Below are positions 51,898 through 61,310 of a DNA stretch of 64,000 bases, one piece after another (the first letter of the stretch is position 1; each line of letters starts with the position of its first letter). Origin of the DNA: Clostridia bacterium (GTDB taxonomy: Bacteria > Bacillota > Clostridia > Oscillospirales > CAG-272); NCBI GenBank assembly GCA_017482055.1, contig JAFUOH010000001.1, positions 62,001-126,000 of the forward strand, given 5' to 3'. Both the position numbers and the translations under genes were made by a program. The notes beneath the pieces are model-generated. The model did not search any database, was not told where the DNA came from, and worked only from the letters and a program-made list of their open reading frames with translations.

Positions 51898-53080
51898 GCT
51901 GATACGTTGGTTTTACGGCAGCCGTGATTTTCGTGTGCCGCCCGATGCGGCAGACAAGGCGGCGGATTTACTTACTAAGTCGGGCGCGGATTTTAGACAT
52001 ATGCACGCGGGGGAGAAAGGGCTGACCTTTTCTCTGCCCATACGCGACTGTGTGAGTATTGAGCATATACTTGCAAACAATGGGATCAAATATGAAACGC
52101 TTCGCGATCACGGTTTTCGCTATCTTATCCGCCGCTACCGACGAAGGATCGGCATTCCGATCGGTGCCGTGCTGTTCGCGTTTATACTGTGGTTTTCCGA
52201 GCAGTTTATCTGGACGGTGGATGTTGTGGGAAATGCCAATATATCCGCTCCGGAGATTATAGAACGTCTGGAGGCGCTGGGATGCGGTGTCGGAACATAT
52301 ATCCCGGGCGTAGACTTTGATGAGCTGCACAACCGATTTTTGTTAAAATACAATGATGTTTCGTGGATCTCGGTCAATGTGCGCGGTACGGCGGCGACGG
52401 TGGAGGTACGTGAGATGGAGCTGCCCGATACGGTCATAGACGAGAACACACCATATAATCTTGTTGCGAGTGAGGACGGCGTCATAGAGTATATGGAAAT
52501 ACTCCGAGGTAAGCCTGTCGCGCGTGTGGATGAGCTTGTGCGCAAGGGCGAATTGCTGGCTTCGGGAATTGAGGAGGGTAAGCATAGCCTTAGCCTGGTA
52601 CACGCACGCGGAAAAGTGCTTGCAAAGGTGAAGCGCAGCGTCCGCATTGAGGTGCCGCTTGAAACCACCCGCCGTGAAGCAACGGGAGCCGAATATACCG
52701 AGAAATATTTGAACATTTTCGGAATTTCGCTTAAATTTTTCGCGAACACCGGAAATATGGCTTCGGAATATGATAAAATAGAATATGAGATGCTCACAAG
52801 AAGCAATAATCTGCGTTTCTTTGATGCGGTTGAGCTGCCTATTGCTGTGGATGAAGCGGTTTTTGTCGAATACGCGCAGATCCCCATCACTTACACGGAG
52901 GAGGAAGCGCGTACCGAAGCGTACCGACGGCTCAGAGAGGAGTGCGCGGCGATTACAGAAGGTTGTGAGCTTGTCTCCCGCGAGATCAGCGCGGGACTTA
53001 GCGGCGGTGTTTATACTATAGACTGCGAGCTTACGGTGATAAGCGATATCGCCGAGGAGCTGCCCATATATACTGACTGA
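51887..53080 (+). CDS. yqfD: sporulation protein YqfD
   Basis: 397-residue YqfD-family protein required for sporulation. One membrane helix near residues 80-100 (IPIGAVLFAFILWFSEQFIW) is followed by an extracytoplasmic part starting VDVVGNANISAPEIIERLEA and by a long C-terminal region (VPLETTRREATGAEYTEKYL). The ATG at 51887 follows GTGAGG by six bases; a GTG at 51875 in frame is the alternative. The start overlaps yqfC and phoH follows. Confidence 0.92.
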   Translation: MTAELIRWFYGSRDFRVPPDAADKAADLLTKSGADFRHMHAGEKGLTFSLPIRDCVSIEHILANNGIKYETLRDHGFRYLIRRYRRRIGIPIGAVLFAFILWFSEQFIWTVDVVGNANISAPEIIERLEALGCGVGTYIPGVDFDELHNRFLLKYNDVSWISVNVRGTAATVEVREMELPDTVIDENTPYNLVASEDGVIEYMEILRGKPVARVDELVRKGELLASGIEEGKHSLSLVHARGKVLAKVKRSVRIEVPLETTRREATGAEYTEKYLNIFGISLKFFANTGNMASEYDKIEYEMLTRSNNLRFFDAVELPIAVDEAVFVEYAQIPITYTEEEARTEAYRRLREECAAITEGCELVSREISAGLSGGVYTIDCELTVISDIAEELPIYTD

Positions 53081-53112
53081 GCTTTTGAAAACTAACATAC
53101 AGGAGATTAAAT

Positions 53113-54123
53113 ATGCCAGAAAAAACGATATTAACGGATTCGCCCGAGCAGACTGCTATTCTGTTCGGAGAGCTGGATACAAATCTTGAAAAGCTGGAGC
53201 GTGCGTTCGGCGTCACCATCAAATCCCGCGACAGCGTAAATACCGCGGGAAATGCCATATGCGTAAACGGCTCCGACCTTTCGGCGGTGGAGCGTGCCGT
53301 AGATGCACTGGGGTATTTAAAGCGCATGGCGAAATTAAACAATACGCTTACCGAACAGAATGTAGACTATGTGATCGACATGGTGTTGGACGGCAAAAAG
53401 AGCGAGCTTTGTGAGCTTGATGATGATACAATCTGTCTTACCACTCGCGGTAAGCCCATAAAGGCAAAGACTGTCGGTCAAAAGAAATATGTGAATGCTA
53501 TAAAGAAAAATACAGTGGTCATGGGTATTGGACCCGCAGGTACGGGTAAGACCTTCCTCGCCGTTGCAATGGCTGTGACGGCACTCAAATCAAAGCAGGT
53601 GGAGCGCATTATCCTGACCCGTCCCGCTGTGGAAGCGGGTGAAAAGCTGGGATTCCTGCCGGGCGACCTTCAGAATAAGATCGACCCCTATCTGCGCCCG
53701 CTTTATGACGCGCTATATGAAATGCTCGGCAACGAAGCGTACGGACGGTATGTGGAGCGCGGGATCATCGAGATAGCGCCTCTTGCGTACATGCGCGGAA
53801 GAACACTGGACGATTCCTTTATAATCCTCGACGAGGCGCAGAACACCACCCCCGAGCAGATGAAGATGTTCTTGACGCGCCTCGGCTTTAATTCAAAAGC
53901 CGTGGTTACAGGCGATCTCACTCAGACCGACCTGCCGTTTGGAAAAAAGAGCGGTCTTTCGGAAGCCGTGAAGATACTCGAAGGTATCGAGGATATTGCG
54001 GTGCATCGCTTCAGCGAGCATGACGTGGTACGCCACCGCCTTGTGCAGAAGATCATCTTAGCATATGAAAATTACGATAAGTCAAAGCAAAAGTATAAAA
54101 TCAGAAAGGATAACGAACAATGA
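53113..54123 (+). CDS. phoH: PhoH-family ATPase
   Basis: 336-residue cytoplasmic ATPase, thought to act in RNA metabolism with YbeY. Walker [16 protein letters not shown] is near residue 138, then [19 protein letters not shown]. Walker [19 protein letters not shown] is near 236 and GDLTQTDLP near 271. The N-terminal 110 residues match the KH-like region of long PhoH forms. The ATG follows CAGGAGATTAAAT. It overlaps ybeY by four bases, the conserved order. Confidence 0.95.
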   Translation: MPEKTILTDSPEQTAILFGELDTNLEKLERAFGVTIKSRDSVNTAGNAICVNGSDLSAVERAVDALGYLKRMAKLNNTLTEQNVDYVIDMVLDGKKSELCELDDDTICLTTRGKPIKAKTVGQKKYVNAIKKNTVVMGIGPAGTGKTFLAVAMAVTALKSKQVERIILTRPAVEAGEKLGFLPGDLQNKIDPYLRPLYDALYEMLGNEAYGRYVERGIIEIAPLAYMRGRTLDDSFIILDEAQNTTPEQMKMFLTRLGFNSKAVVTGDLTQTDLPFGKKSGLSEAVKILEGIEDIAVHRFSEHDVVRHRLVQKIILAYENYDKSKQKYKIRKDNEQ

Positions 54124-54596
54124 GACATTACATTCATTTTACCAACGAGCAGGACAAAGAAAACGTGACAAGTGAGCTTCGCTGTCTTGTGAAGGCGGCG
54201 ATCTACGCTTCGCTCGCATACGAGGATTTTCAGTGCAGTGCGGAGGTATCTGTGACCTTTACCGATAATGAGGGTATCCGTGAGATCAACCGTGAGCATC
54301 GTGACATTGATTCAGCGACGGATGTACTTTCCTTCCCCATGATCGGCGATGAGGGCGACTACGACATCAACATGGGCAACGAGGCGGTGATCCTCGGCGA
54401 TATCGTAATTTCCCTTGAGCGCGCCCGTGAACAGGCGGCGGAGCTTGGACACAGCTATACACGCGAGGTAGCGTTCCTCACTGTACATTCGGTGCTCCAT
54501 CTGCTTGGCTACGATCATGTAACAAGCGAGGAGGACGAGGCTGAAATGTGCCAAAAGCAGAATGCGATTCTTGAATATATGGGCATTGGCAGATAG
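54120..54596 (+). CDS. ybeY: endoribonuclease YbeY
   Basis: 158-residue metal-dependent RNase for 16S rRNA 3' maturation and ribosome quality control. The signature HSVLHLLGYDH (zinc ligands His, His, His) is near residues 121-131. NREHRDIDSATDVLSFPM is also typical. The start overlaps phoH (ATGA). In many Firmicutes dgkA and cdd lie between ybeY and era; here they are absent and era has its own promoter. Confidence 0.96.
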   Translation: MRHYIHFTNEQDKENVTSELRCLVKAAIYASLAYEDFQCSAEVSVTFTDNEGIREINREHRDIDSATDVLSFPMIGDEGDYDINMGNEAVILGDIVISLERAREQAAELGHSYTREVAFLTVHSVLHLLGYDHVTSEEDEAEMCQKQNAILEYMGIGR

Positions 54597-54606
54597 ATTT
54601 TCGCTA

Positions 54607-54635
54607 TAGACAAACGCGTGAATATATGGTATAAT
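54607..54635 (+). promoter_or_regulatory. promoter of era-recO-mutS2
   Basis: TAGACA (54607-54612), 17-base spacer, TATAAT (54630-54635), 63 bases before the era ATG. Confidence 0.75.
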
Positions 54636-54697
54636 ATAAGTATATCCGCAGTATATGTCGGAACAGCTACATTACAATAAAACAAAGGACAAGCATT

Positions 54698-55582
54698 ATG
54701 ACAAAAACAGGCTTTATAGCTATAGTCGGACGCCCGAATGTGGGTAAGTCCACGCTTCTTAACGCGCTTCTCGGTGAGAAGATATCCATTGTTTCGAATA
54801 AGCCTCAGACAACGCGCAACCGTATCACGGGCATACTTACAGAGGGAGAGAATCAGTTCGTATTCCTCGATACACCGGGTATGCTCAGCCCCAAGAATAA
54901 GCTTGGCGATTATATGGTAAAGACCATCAATTCCGCCATTGGTGAGGTTGATGCGGCGATACTTGTGGTGGATGCCGCAAAGCCTGTGTCCGAGGTAGAA
55001 ACATCCATGCTTAAGCGCTTTAATAAGCAGGAGATTCCCGTTATACTTGCCATCAATAAAACCGATACCGTCAACGCAAACAAGGTCGCCGACTGCATTA
55101 TGGCGTATTCGACGCTGTGCGATTTCGCAGCGGTCATTCCCATGGCGGCGGTAAAGGGAGAGGGCGTTTCCATCGTCACCGATGAGGCGGCAAAGCTGCT
55201 TCATGAGAGCGACTGGTTTTTCCCCGAGGATATGCTCACCGATCAGCCCGAAAGAATGCTGGCGGCGGAGATCATCCGCGAGAAGCTTCTTCGCACGCTG
55301 AACGACGAGATACCCCACGGCACTGCTGTCGTTATCGAAGCCTTTGAAGAAAAAAAGACCATCATCAAGATAAGAGCCGAGATCTTCTGCGAAAAGGATT
55401 CCCACAAGGGCATCATCATCGGAAAAGGCGGCGCAGCGCTTAAAAAGGTGGGCACATGGGCGCGTGAGGATATGGAAGCCTTCTTCGGTGTGCAGGTGCA
55501 TCTCGATCTCTGGGTAAAGGTAAAGGAAAACTGGCGCGACAATGCGGGACTTTTGAACAGCTTCGGCTTTACCGAGGAATAA
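54698..55582 (+). CDS. era: GTPase Era
   Basis: 294-residue GTPase that binds the 3' end of 16S rRNA during 30S assembly. G1 GRPNVGKSTLLN is near residue 10, then TTRNRITGI, DTPGM, and NKTD near 119. The C-terminal KH domain contains IIIGKGGAALKKVGTWARED. The ATG follows AAAGGACAAGCATT. RecO follows after one base. Confidence 0.97.
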   Translation: MTKTGFIAIVGRPNVGKSTLLNALLGEKISIVSNKPQTTRNRITGILTEGENQFVFLDTPGMLSPKNKLGDYMVKTINSAIGEVDAAILVVDAAKPVSEVETSMLKRFNKQEIPVILAINKTDTVNANKVADCIMAYSTLCDFAAVIPMAAVKGEGVSIVTDEAAKLLHESDWFFPEDMLTDQPERMLAAEIIREKLLRTLNDEIPHGTAVVIEAFEEKKTIIKIRAEIFCEKDSHKGIIIGKGGAALKKVGTWAREDMEAFFGVQVHLDLWVKVKENWRDNAGLLNSFGFTEE

Positions 55583-55583
55583 G

Positions 55584-56378
55584 ATGCTTTATACCGTCAA
55601 GGGGCTGGTCCTGCGCGAAACTGTGGTCAACTCCAACGCACGCTATATAAACGTGCTGACCGCCGAGCGCGGACGGGTGTCGGTGCTGGTGAGGGGAGCT
55701 GTGAGGCTGCGCGGGCGTTTTACCGGCTCAACGCAGATATTCTGCTACAGTGAGTTTGTTTTGTACGAACGCGAGGGCAAATATACCCTGAATGACGCTT
55801 CACTGATCGAAAACTATTTTCATCTTTGCGAGGATTTCGACAGGATGACAGTGGGTACATATGTGCTGAACACCGCCGAGTATGTCACAAGCGAGGAACA
55901 GCCCGAGCCCGAAATACTGCGGCTTGCACTGAATACGCTGTGGGCACTGACCCATTATAAGGATAAGGAACTGCGGCTCATCAAAGGTGTTTATGAAATG
56001 CGCCTTGCGATGCTGTGCGGCTTCGCTCCCAATATTGTTAACTGTCAGGTCTGCGGTCACGGTGTTGAGGACTCATCAATGTTCCTTAATGTAATGGCGG
56101 GAAGCATGACTTGCAAGGGATGCTCGGATAAGATACATAAGGCGACATACATTGAAAACGAGCGCACGGTGGACAAAATGAACACTGCGCAGATCGTGAT
56201 ACCGCTTGCTCCCGCATCTGTGCTTGCGATGCAGCACGCTATCTATGCGGACATGCCGCGGCTGTTTTCGTTTGCGCTTGCGAGCGAACTGCTTCCCGAA
56301 TTTTCTTCGGCATGCGAGAGGTATCTTGAAAACCATGTCGATCATCATTTCGCCGTGCTTGATATGTTGGCGTGGTGA
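55584..56378 (+). CDS. recO: DNA repair protein RecO
   Basis: 264-residue recombination mediator that loads RecA on SSB-coated DNA with RecR. The N-terminal OB fold includes VKGLVLRETVVNSNARYINV and LTAERGRVSVLVRGAVR. A C4-type zinc finger is formed by CQVCG and CKGC near residues 153-177. It starts one base after era, the usual era-recO arrangement. Confidence 0.94.
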   Translation: MLYTVKGLVLRETVVNSNARYINVLTAERGRVSVLVRGAVRLRGRFTGSTQIFCYSEFVLYEREGKYTLNDASLIENYFHLCEDFDRMTVGTYVLNTAEYVTSEEQPEPEILRLALNTLWALTHYKDKELRLIKGVYEMRLAMLCGFAPNIVNCQVCGHGVEDSSMFLNVMAGSMTCKGCSDKIHKATYIENERTVDKMNTAQIVIPLAPASVLAMQHAIYADMPRLFSFALASELLPEFSSACERYLENHVDHHFAVLDMLAW

Positions 56379-56405
56379 GCCTTTAAAACGAAAGGAACGT
56401 TATAA

Positions 56406-58796
56406 TTGAGTAATTACAAAAGAGCCATAAAAACGCTCGAATACGATAAGATATTAGCAATGCTGGCGGAGCGTGCGCCCACCGAGGGCGCACGCGAGCT
56501 GGCACTGGCGCTTCGCCCCGAAAATGATCCCGACCGCATACTGCGTATGCAGCGTGAGACTACCGAAGCTAAGGATATGCAGGCGGTCAAGGGCATGCCG
56601 TCCTTTGGCAGGATAAAGGATGTGCGCGATGCCGCGGAGCGTGCCGCAAAAGGTGCAGTGCTCAGTCAGCGCGATCTTTTAGATATCGCCAATGTCCTGC
56701 GCACCTCGCGTTCTCTGCTTGAATACAGTCGTACCGACAGGCGCGGTGCGGTGGCACTGGACGATATTTTCGAGCGGCTTATCACCGATAAAAAGCTCGA
56801 GGATCGGATCCACACCGCCATAATCTCGGAGGATACCATTGCTGACGAGGCAAGCCCTGAATTGTCGAACATTCGCCGCAAGATGAAGAATACCAACAAC
56901 CGCATCAAGGACTCACTCCAGAGCTTTGTCAGCGGCGCGTATTCGAAATATCTGCAGGAAAATATCATCACCATGCGTAACGGTCGTTATGTTATCCCCG
57001 TCAAGGTGGAATGCAAGAACGACGTGCGCGGTTTGGTGCATGATACATCTTCCTCGGGAGCGACATTGTTCGTGGAGCCGCTTTCGGTAGTCGAAGCCAA
57101 CAACGAGCTGCGCGTTCTGCAGGTCAAGGAGGCTAACGAGATCGAACGCATCCTTACCGAGCTGTCTGCAGCCTGCGGAGCCATTGAGCAGGCTATCAAG
57201 CTAAACTATAAGAATATAACCGAGCTTGCGTTCATATTCGCCAAGAGCGACCTGTCATTTAAACTTGACGGTACTCCCGCTCGCATCACCGGCGACCGCC
57301 GCATGAATCTTGTTCGTGCGCGCCATCCTCTGCTGGATCCGGCGAAGGTGGTGCCGATCACGGTGACGCTGGGCGGAGACATGAGTACGCTGGTCATTAC
57401 GGGTCCCAACACGGGCGGAAAGACGGTTACAATCAAGACTCTCGGACTCTTTGCACTGATGGCGCAGTCGGGACTGCACATTCCCGCCTCCGACACCTCG
57501 GAGATATGTATATTTGACGACATTTTTGCCGATATAGGTGACGAGCAGTCCATTGAACAGTCGCTGTCCACGTTCTCATCACATATGGTGAATATCGTTG
57601 GCATTACCGAAAAGGTCAATGGACGTTCGCTTGTGCTGATAGACGAGCTTGGTGCGGGTACCGACCCCGTTGAGGGCGCGGCACTTGCCATAGCGGTGCT
57701 TGAAAAGGTACGTTCGGTCGGCGCACTTTGCGCGGCGACCACGCACTACGCGGAATTAAAGGCGTTTGCACTGGAAACCCCCGGCTTTGTCAATGCCTCC
57801 TGCGAGTTTGATGTCAATACGCTTAAGCCGACCTACCGTCTTATCATCGGTACGCCCGGAAAATCCAACGCATTTGCCATTTCCTCAAAGCTGGGACTTT
57901 CCGATGAGATAGTAAACCGCGCAAAGGAGCTTGTCAGCGAGGAAAATAAGCATTTCGAGGACGTTATAGAAAAGCTGGAAGCCAGCCGTCTGGAAATGGA
58001 CAGAAACCGCGCCGAGGCAGAGCGCCTGCGCCGCGAGTTTGAGGAATACAAAGCGGTGAACGAAAAGAAGATCGCCGATCAGCTTGCGTTTGCGGAGCGT
58101 GAGCTTGAAAAAGCGCGCGCACAGGCTGTTTCTATCGTGGAGAGCGCTAAAATATCCAGCGAATACGTTATGGATCAGCTTGAAAAGGTCAAAAAGGAAC
58201 GCGAGAGCGCAAATCTTGCATCTGCGCTTGAAGAAGGTCGCCGGAACATCAGACGTCATCTGCGCGAGAGCGACAACAAAATAAATCCCGTTATCGAAAA
58301 GGTGGCGGAGGACTATGTGCTGCCGCGTCCGCTGAAAAAGGGCGACGATGTACTGCTCATAAACATTAATAAAAAGGGTGTTGTATTGGATGCCCCCGAC
58401 AAGGACGGAAACGTAAACGTCCAGGCAGGAATTATCAAGACTCGCACCAAGGTGTCGAATTTAATGCTGCTTGACGAGGATAAAGTCACCTTTACCGATG
58501 CACAGAAAAAGCAGATCGCGGCGGACAAGTACCGTGTGACCGTTTCGCGTGACTTCAAAAACGAGATCGACCTGCGCGGACTCAACGGCGAGGATGCATG
58601 GTATATGGTGGATAAGTATTTCGACGAGGCGCATATTGCGGGCATACACTCTCTGCGGCTTATTCACGGTAAGGGCACCGGAGCGCTTAAGAACGCGCTG
58701 TGGCAGTATCTTAAAAAGGATCCGAGAGTGGTATCCTACCGCTACGGCAAATACGGTGAGGGTGATCTTGGCGTTACGGTAGTCGAAGTAAAGTGA
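56406..58796 (+). CDS. mutS2: endonuclease MutS2
   Basis: 796-residue MutS homologue without the mismatch-recognition domain; in Bacillus it rescues collided ribosomes, in other species it suppresses recombination. Walker A ITGPNTGGKTVTIKT is near residue 333, and Walker B LVLIDELGAGTDPVEGAA near 410. A coiled coil fills about 510-600. The Smr nuclease domain is at 718-796, with DLRGLNGEDAWYMVDKYF and LIHGKGTGALKNAL. The start is a TTG at 56406 preceded by AAAGGAACG. Confidence 0.95.
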   Translation: MSNYKRAIKTLEYDKILAMLAERAPTEGARELALALRPENDPDRILRMQRETTEAKDMQAVKGMPSFGRIKDVRDAAERAAKGAVLSQRDLLDIANVLRTSRSLLEYSRTDRRGAVALDDIFERLITDKKLEDRIHTAIISEDTIADEASPELSNIRRKMKNTNNRIKDSLQSFVSGAYSKYLQENIITMRNGRYVIPVKVECKNDVRGLVHDTSSSGATLFVEPLSVVEANNELRVLQVKEANEIERILTELSAACGAIEQAIKLNYKNITELAFIFAKSDLSFKLDGTPARITGDRRMNLVRARHPLLDPAKVVPITVTLGGDMSTLVITGPNTGGKTVTIKTLGLFALMAQSGLHIPASDTSEICIFDDIFADIGDEQSIEQSLSTFSSHMVNIVGITEKVNGRSLVLIDELGAGTDPVEGAALAIAVLEKVRSVGALCAATTHYAELKAFALETPGFVNASCEFDVNTLKPTYRLIIGTPGKSNAFAISSKLGLSDEIVNRAKELVSEENKHFEDVIEKLEASRLEMDRNRAEAERLRREFEEYKAVNEKKIADQLAFAERELEKARAQAVSIVESAKISSEYVMDQLEKVKKERESANLASALEEGRRNIRRHLRESDNKINPVIEKVAEDYVLPRPLKKGDDVLLININKKGVVLDAPDKDGNVNVQAGIIKTRTKVSNLMLLDEDKVTFTDAQKKQIAADKYRVTVSRDFKNEIDLRGLNGEDAWYMVDKYFDEAHIAGIHSLRLIHGKGTGALKNALWQYLKKDPRVVSYRYGKYGEGDLGVTVVEVK

Positions 58797-58803
58797 CTGC
58801 GTC

Positions 58804-59319
58804 ATGATGCGTATTGGTAAGAGCCGCTGCAGGCAGTGTGGCACCGTGATTGCCGCACTTGCGCTTTTGACCGTGCTTGCGGGCTGCAGTGATGATGGTG
58901 CAAGACTGCATATTGACGGCGATACCTTTTATTACGACCCCGACGACGCGTTTGACTATGAGAGCTATTTTGCGGAGTTGAGGGAAAGATCACTTCCCGA
59001 TAGTGAGACTGCGGCGGACACCCGGTCGCTGCTTACCACAGCTCCCGAGGATACGGAAGCCGTACAGGTGGTTACTGACACCGTACAAGCAGACGACACC
59101 TCTGCAGTGATCGTGACGGAAGCCATTGAGACTGCTCCCTCCGTTGAGACCGCACAGCTACCCGAGACGGATACGGTCTACTGGGTAAAGAACGGCGAGG
59201 TGTGGCATGTGAGCGCGAAGTGCTCCACGTTGTCGCGCTCGAAGGAGATACTGTCGGGAACAGTGGAAGCCGCAAAGGAAAGCGGCAAAGAGCGTGTGTG
59301 CAAACGGTGCGGAAAGTGA
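58804..59319 (+). CDS. predicted lipoprotein with C-terminal Cys motif
   Basis: 171 residues. The hydrophobic signal VIAALALLTVLAGC ends in a lipobox (LAGC), so it should be diacylated at Cys28 and held outside the membrane. A low-complexity Thr/Glu/Ala/Val linker (about 65-125) leads to a C-terminal module, VYWVKNGEVWHVSAKCSTLS, ending ERVCKRCGK. Its W/YH-x3-KCxxL and CxxC pattern is found in several secreted proteins and could bind a metal or form disulfides. It starts eight bases after mutS2, with no clear ribosome site. Function unknown. Confidence 0.8.
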   Translation: MMRIGKSRCRQCGTVIAALALLTVLAGCSDDGARLHIDGDTFYYDPDDAFDYESYFAELRERSLPDSETAADTRSLLTTAPEDTEAVQVVTDTVQADDTSAVIVTEAIETAPSVETAQLPETDTVYWVKNGEVWHVSAKCSTLSRSKEILSGTVEAAKESGKERVCKRCGK

Positions 59320-59431
59320 TACGTTTTCAAAGCAAGTGTAAACGCAAGATGTCGCGGATATGAACAATATATAAAATTACGCTCAAAAAGCCGCCTAAAT
59401 TAAAAAAAGCGATATTAAATGTAAAAAAGGC

Positions 59432-59460
59432 TTTATTTTTCTCCGCGGGTCTGCTATAAT
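59432..59460 (+). promoter_or_regulatory. possible promoter of the isomerase pair
   Basis: TATAAT at 59455-59460 with a poor TTTATT at 59432-59437, 17 bases apart, 65 bases before the ATG. The 205-base gap before it is AT-rich and otherwise unremarkable. A weak -35 suggests an activator. Confidence 0.5.
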
Positions 59461-59524
59461 ATAAGTATAGAGCGGATAAAACCGCCATTATGGGGAAAAA
59501 ACAAATTTTAAAGGAGATATTATC

Positions 59525-60310
59525 ATGTCCGGAAAAATGATTCTGGGTGCACAGATGTACACCGTCAGAGATTTCACCAAAACAAACGAGGATTTCGCAC
59601 GCACCATGGAGAGGCTTGCGAAGATCGGTTACAAGTATGTGCAGGTATCCGGTATCGGTAAGGAGGTCACTCCGGAGGCTATCGCAAAGGCGTCCAAGGA
59701 TACCGGTCTTAAGGTAGTGCTCACACATACTGCTGTTGACCGTATTCTTAACGAGACCGACAAGGTTATCGAGGAGCACGATCTCTACGGCTGCGACGGT
59801 GTCGGCATCGGCGGCATCTTCATGTACAGACCCTTCAATCTTGAAAGCTTCAAGCGCTTTGCGGACGACTTTGCTCCCGCAATCGAAAAGATCAAGAAGG
59901 CAGGCAAGCACTTCCTCTACCACAACCATATGTTTGAGTTTGAAAAGTGCGAGGGCAAGCTTTACCTTGATCACATCTTAGAGGCATCTCCCGACATCGA
60001 ATTCACCCTTGACGTTCACTGGGTGCAGGCAGGCGGTGCCGATCCCGCGCAGTATATTGAAAAGTATGCTGACAAGATCTTCACCACCCACTTAAAGGAT
60101 TTCACCGTTGTGGACAACGAGCGCAAGTTCGCGGCTGTAGGTGAGGGCAACATGAACTTCGACCGCATCATCGAAGCGTCCGTTAAGTGCGGCATCAAGA
60201 ACCACATGGTCGAGCAGGACACCGTTCCCGAGGGTGCGGATCCCTTCGACTGCCTGGAGACCAGCTACAAGAACATCATGACCTGCTACGGTCAGTATTT
60301 TGAACAGTAA
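59525..60310 (+). CDS. sugar phosphate isomerase/epimerase (TIM barrel)
   Basis: 261-residue xylose-isomerase-like barrel. Landmarks are LGAQMYTVRDF, FLYHNHMFEFEK, FTLDVHWVQAGGADPAQYIE, FTTHLKDF and HMVEQDTVPEGADPFDCLE. The Glu, Asp, His and Glu in these strands form the expected metal site. Paralogue of the gene at 21415, but here followed by a second, more distant barrel protein and the rhamnose genes. The ATG follows AAAGGAGATATTATC. Substrate unknown. Confidence 0.88.
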   Translation: MSGKMILGAQMYTVRDFTKTNEDFARTMERLAKIGYKYVQVSGIGKEVTPEAIAKASKDTGLKVVLTHTAVDRILNETDKVIEEHDLYGCDGVGIGGIFMYRPFNLESFKRFADDFAPAIEKIKKAGKHFLYHNHMFEFEKCEGKLYLDHILEASPDIEFTLDVHWVQAGGADPAQYIEKYADKIFTTHLKDFTVVDNERKFAAVGEGNMNFDRIIEASVKCGIKNHMVEQDTVPEGADPFDCLETSYKNIMTCYGQYFEQ

Positions 60311-60344
60311 TTTTATATTGAAACATAAGGAGAAAAAAAGAAAA

Positions 60345-61205
60345 ATGGCAAAGTTTGTTTTAAGCGCATTCGCAGATGAATATTCCAAGGTGTTCGACGA
60401 GCAGTTGGTCGGACTTAAAAAGCATGGTATCGGTTACATGGAGATCCGCGGCGTGGACGGTAAGAACGTTTCCGCGCTCACCGAGGAGGAGATGTACGCA
60501 GTAAAGGCAAAGCTCGATGCGGCAGGCATCAAGGTCTACTCAATCGGTTCGCCTATCGGTAAGATAAAGACCGACGAGGATTTCGAGGCTCACCTCGACA
60601 AGTTCAAGAACTGCTTAAAGGCGGCGAAGATACTCGGCGCTTCCAATATGAGAATATTCTCCTTCTACATGGCTGACGGCGTTACTCGCGAGGAGGCGCG
60701 TCCCCAGGTCATGGCACAGCTTGCAAAGATGTTAGAGCTTGCGAAGGAAGCGGGAGTTACCCTCTGTCATGAAAACGAAAAGGGTATCTACGGCGAATCC
60801 GCAGACTGCTGTCTCGATATCCAGAAGGAGTTCGGCGGCGAGATCAAGCTGATCTTCGACCCTGCAAACTTTGTAATGGATGGTCACGAGTCTTATCCGA
60901 GAGCGTATGAGATGCTCGGCGACAAGATCTACTACATGCACATCAAGGACGCAACTCCCGAAAAGTGCATCTGCCCCGCAGGTTGTGGTATCGGCGGTGT
61001 ACGCGAGATACTCGCAGATCTCAACAAGAAGCGCGACGGTGAGTTGATCCTCACCTTAGAGCCCCATCTCAAGGTGTTCGAGGGCTTCAACGATCTCGAA
61101 GCGGGTGAAAAGACCAAGATGCCGAATACATACGCAACCAGCGAGGAGTCCTTCGCAGCCGCAGTAAACGCGCTCAAGGGCATTATCGCAGATATTCAGA
61201 AATAA
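60345..61205 (+). CDS. sugar phosphate isomerase/epimerase, second type
   Basis: 286-residue TIM barrel of the same superfamily but a different branch. Landmarks are KHGIGYMEIRGVDGKNVS, GASNMRIFSFYMADG, TLCHENEKGIYGES, LIFDPANFVM, YMHIKDATPEKCICPAGCGI and LILTLEPHLKVFEGF, with Glu/Asp/His/Glu metal ligands. The ATG at 60345 follows AAGGAGA; an upstream in-frame ATG at 60300 overlaps the previous gene and has no ribosome site. It is probably cotranscribed with the gene before it. Substrate unknown. Confidence 0.86.
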   Translation: MAKFVLSAFADEYSKVFDEQLVGLKKHGIGYMEIRGVDGKNVSALTEEEMYAVKAKLDAAGIKVYSIGSPIGKIKTDEDFEAHLDKFKNCLKAAKILGASNMRIFSFYMADGVTREEARPQVMAQLAKMLELAKEAGVTLCHENEKGIYGESADCCLDIQKEFGGEIKLIFDPANFVMDGHESYPRAYEMLGDKIYYMHIKDATPEKCICPAGCGIGGVREILADLNKKRDGELILTLEPHLKVFEGFNDLEAGEKTKMPNTYATSEESFAAAVNALKGIIADIQK

Positions 61206-61216
61206 ATAACGCCATC

Positions 61217-61244
61217 TGTGATGCCACATATATGTGGCGTCACA
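61217..61244. promoter_or_regulatory. 28-base palindrome between the isomerase and rhaB
   Basis: TGTGATGCCACATA (61217-61230) and TATGTGGCGTCACA (61231-61244) are inverted copies with one mismatch and no loop. There is no T run, so an operator for a dimeric regulator is more likely than a terminator. It lies 67 bases before the rhaB ATG. Confidence 0.6.
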
Positions 61245-61310
61245 TTTGGTATATACGGAAATGTGTGAAATCAATAAATAATTCACATCGAGCATGAAAG
61301 GAGTACGCAC

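Noticed and set aside
59390..59445. Terminator between the lipoprotein gene and the isomerase
   Set aside because: Only short AT-rich complementarity (AAAGC/GCTTT) is seen; too weak to call.
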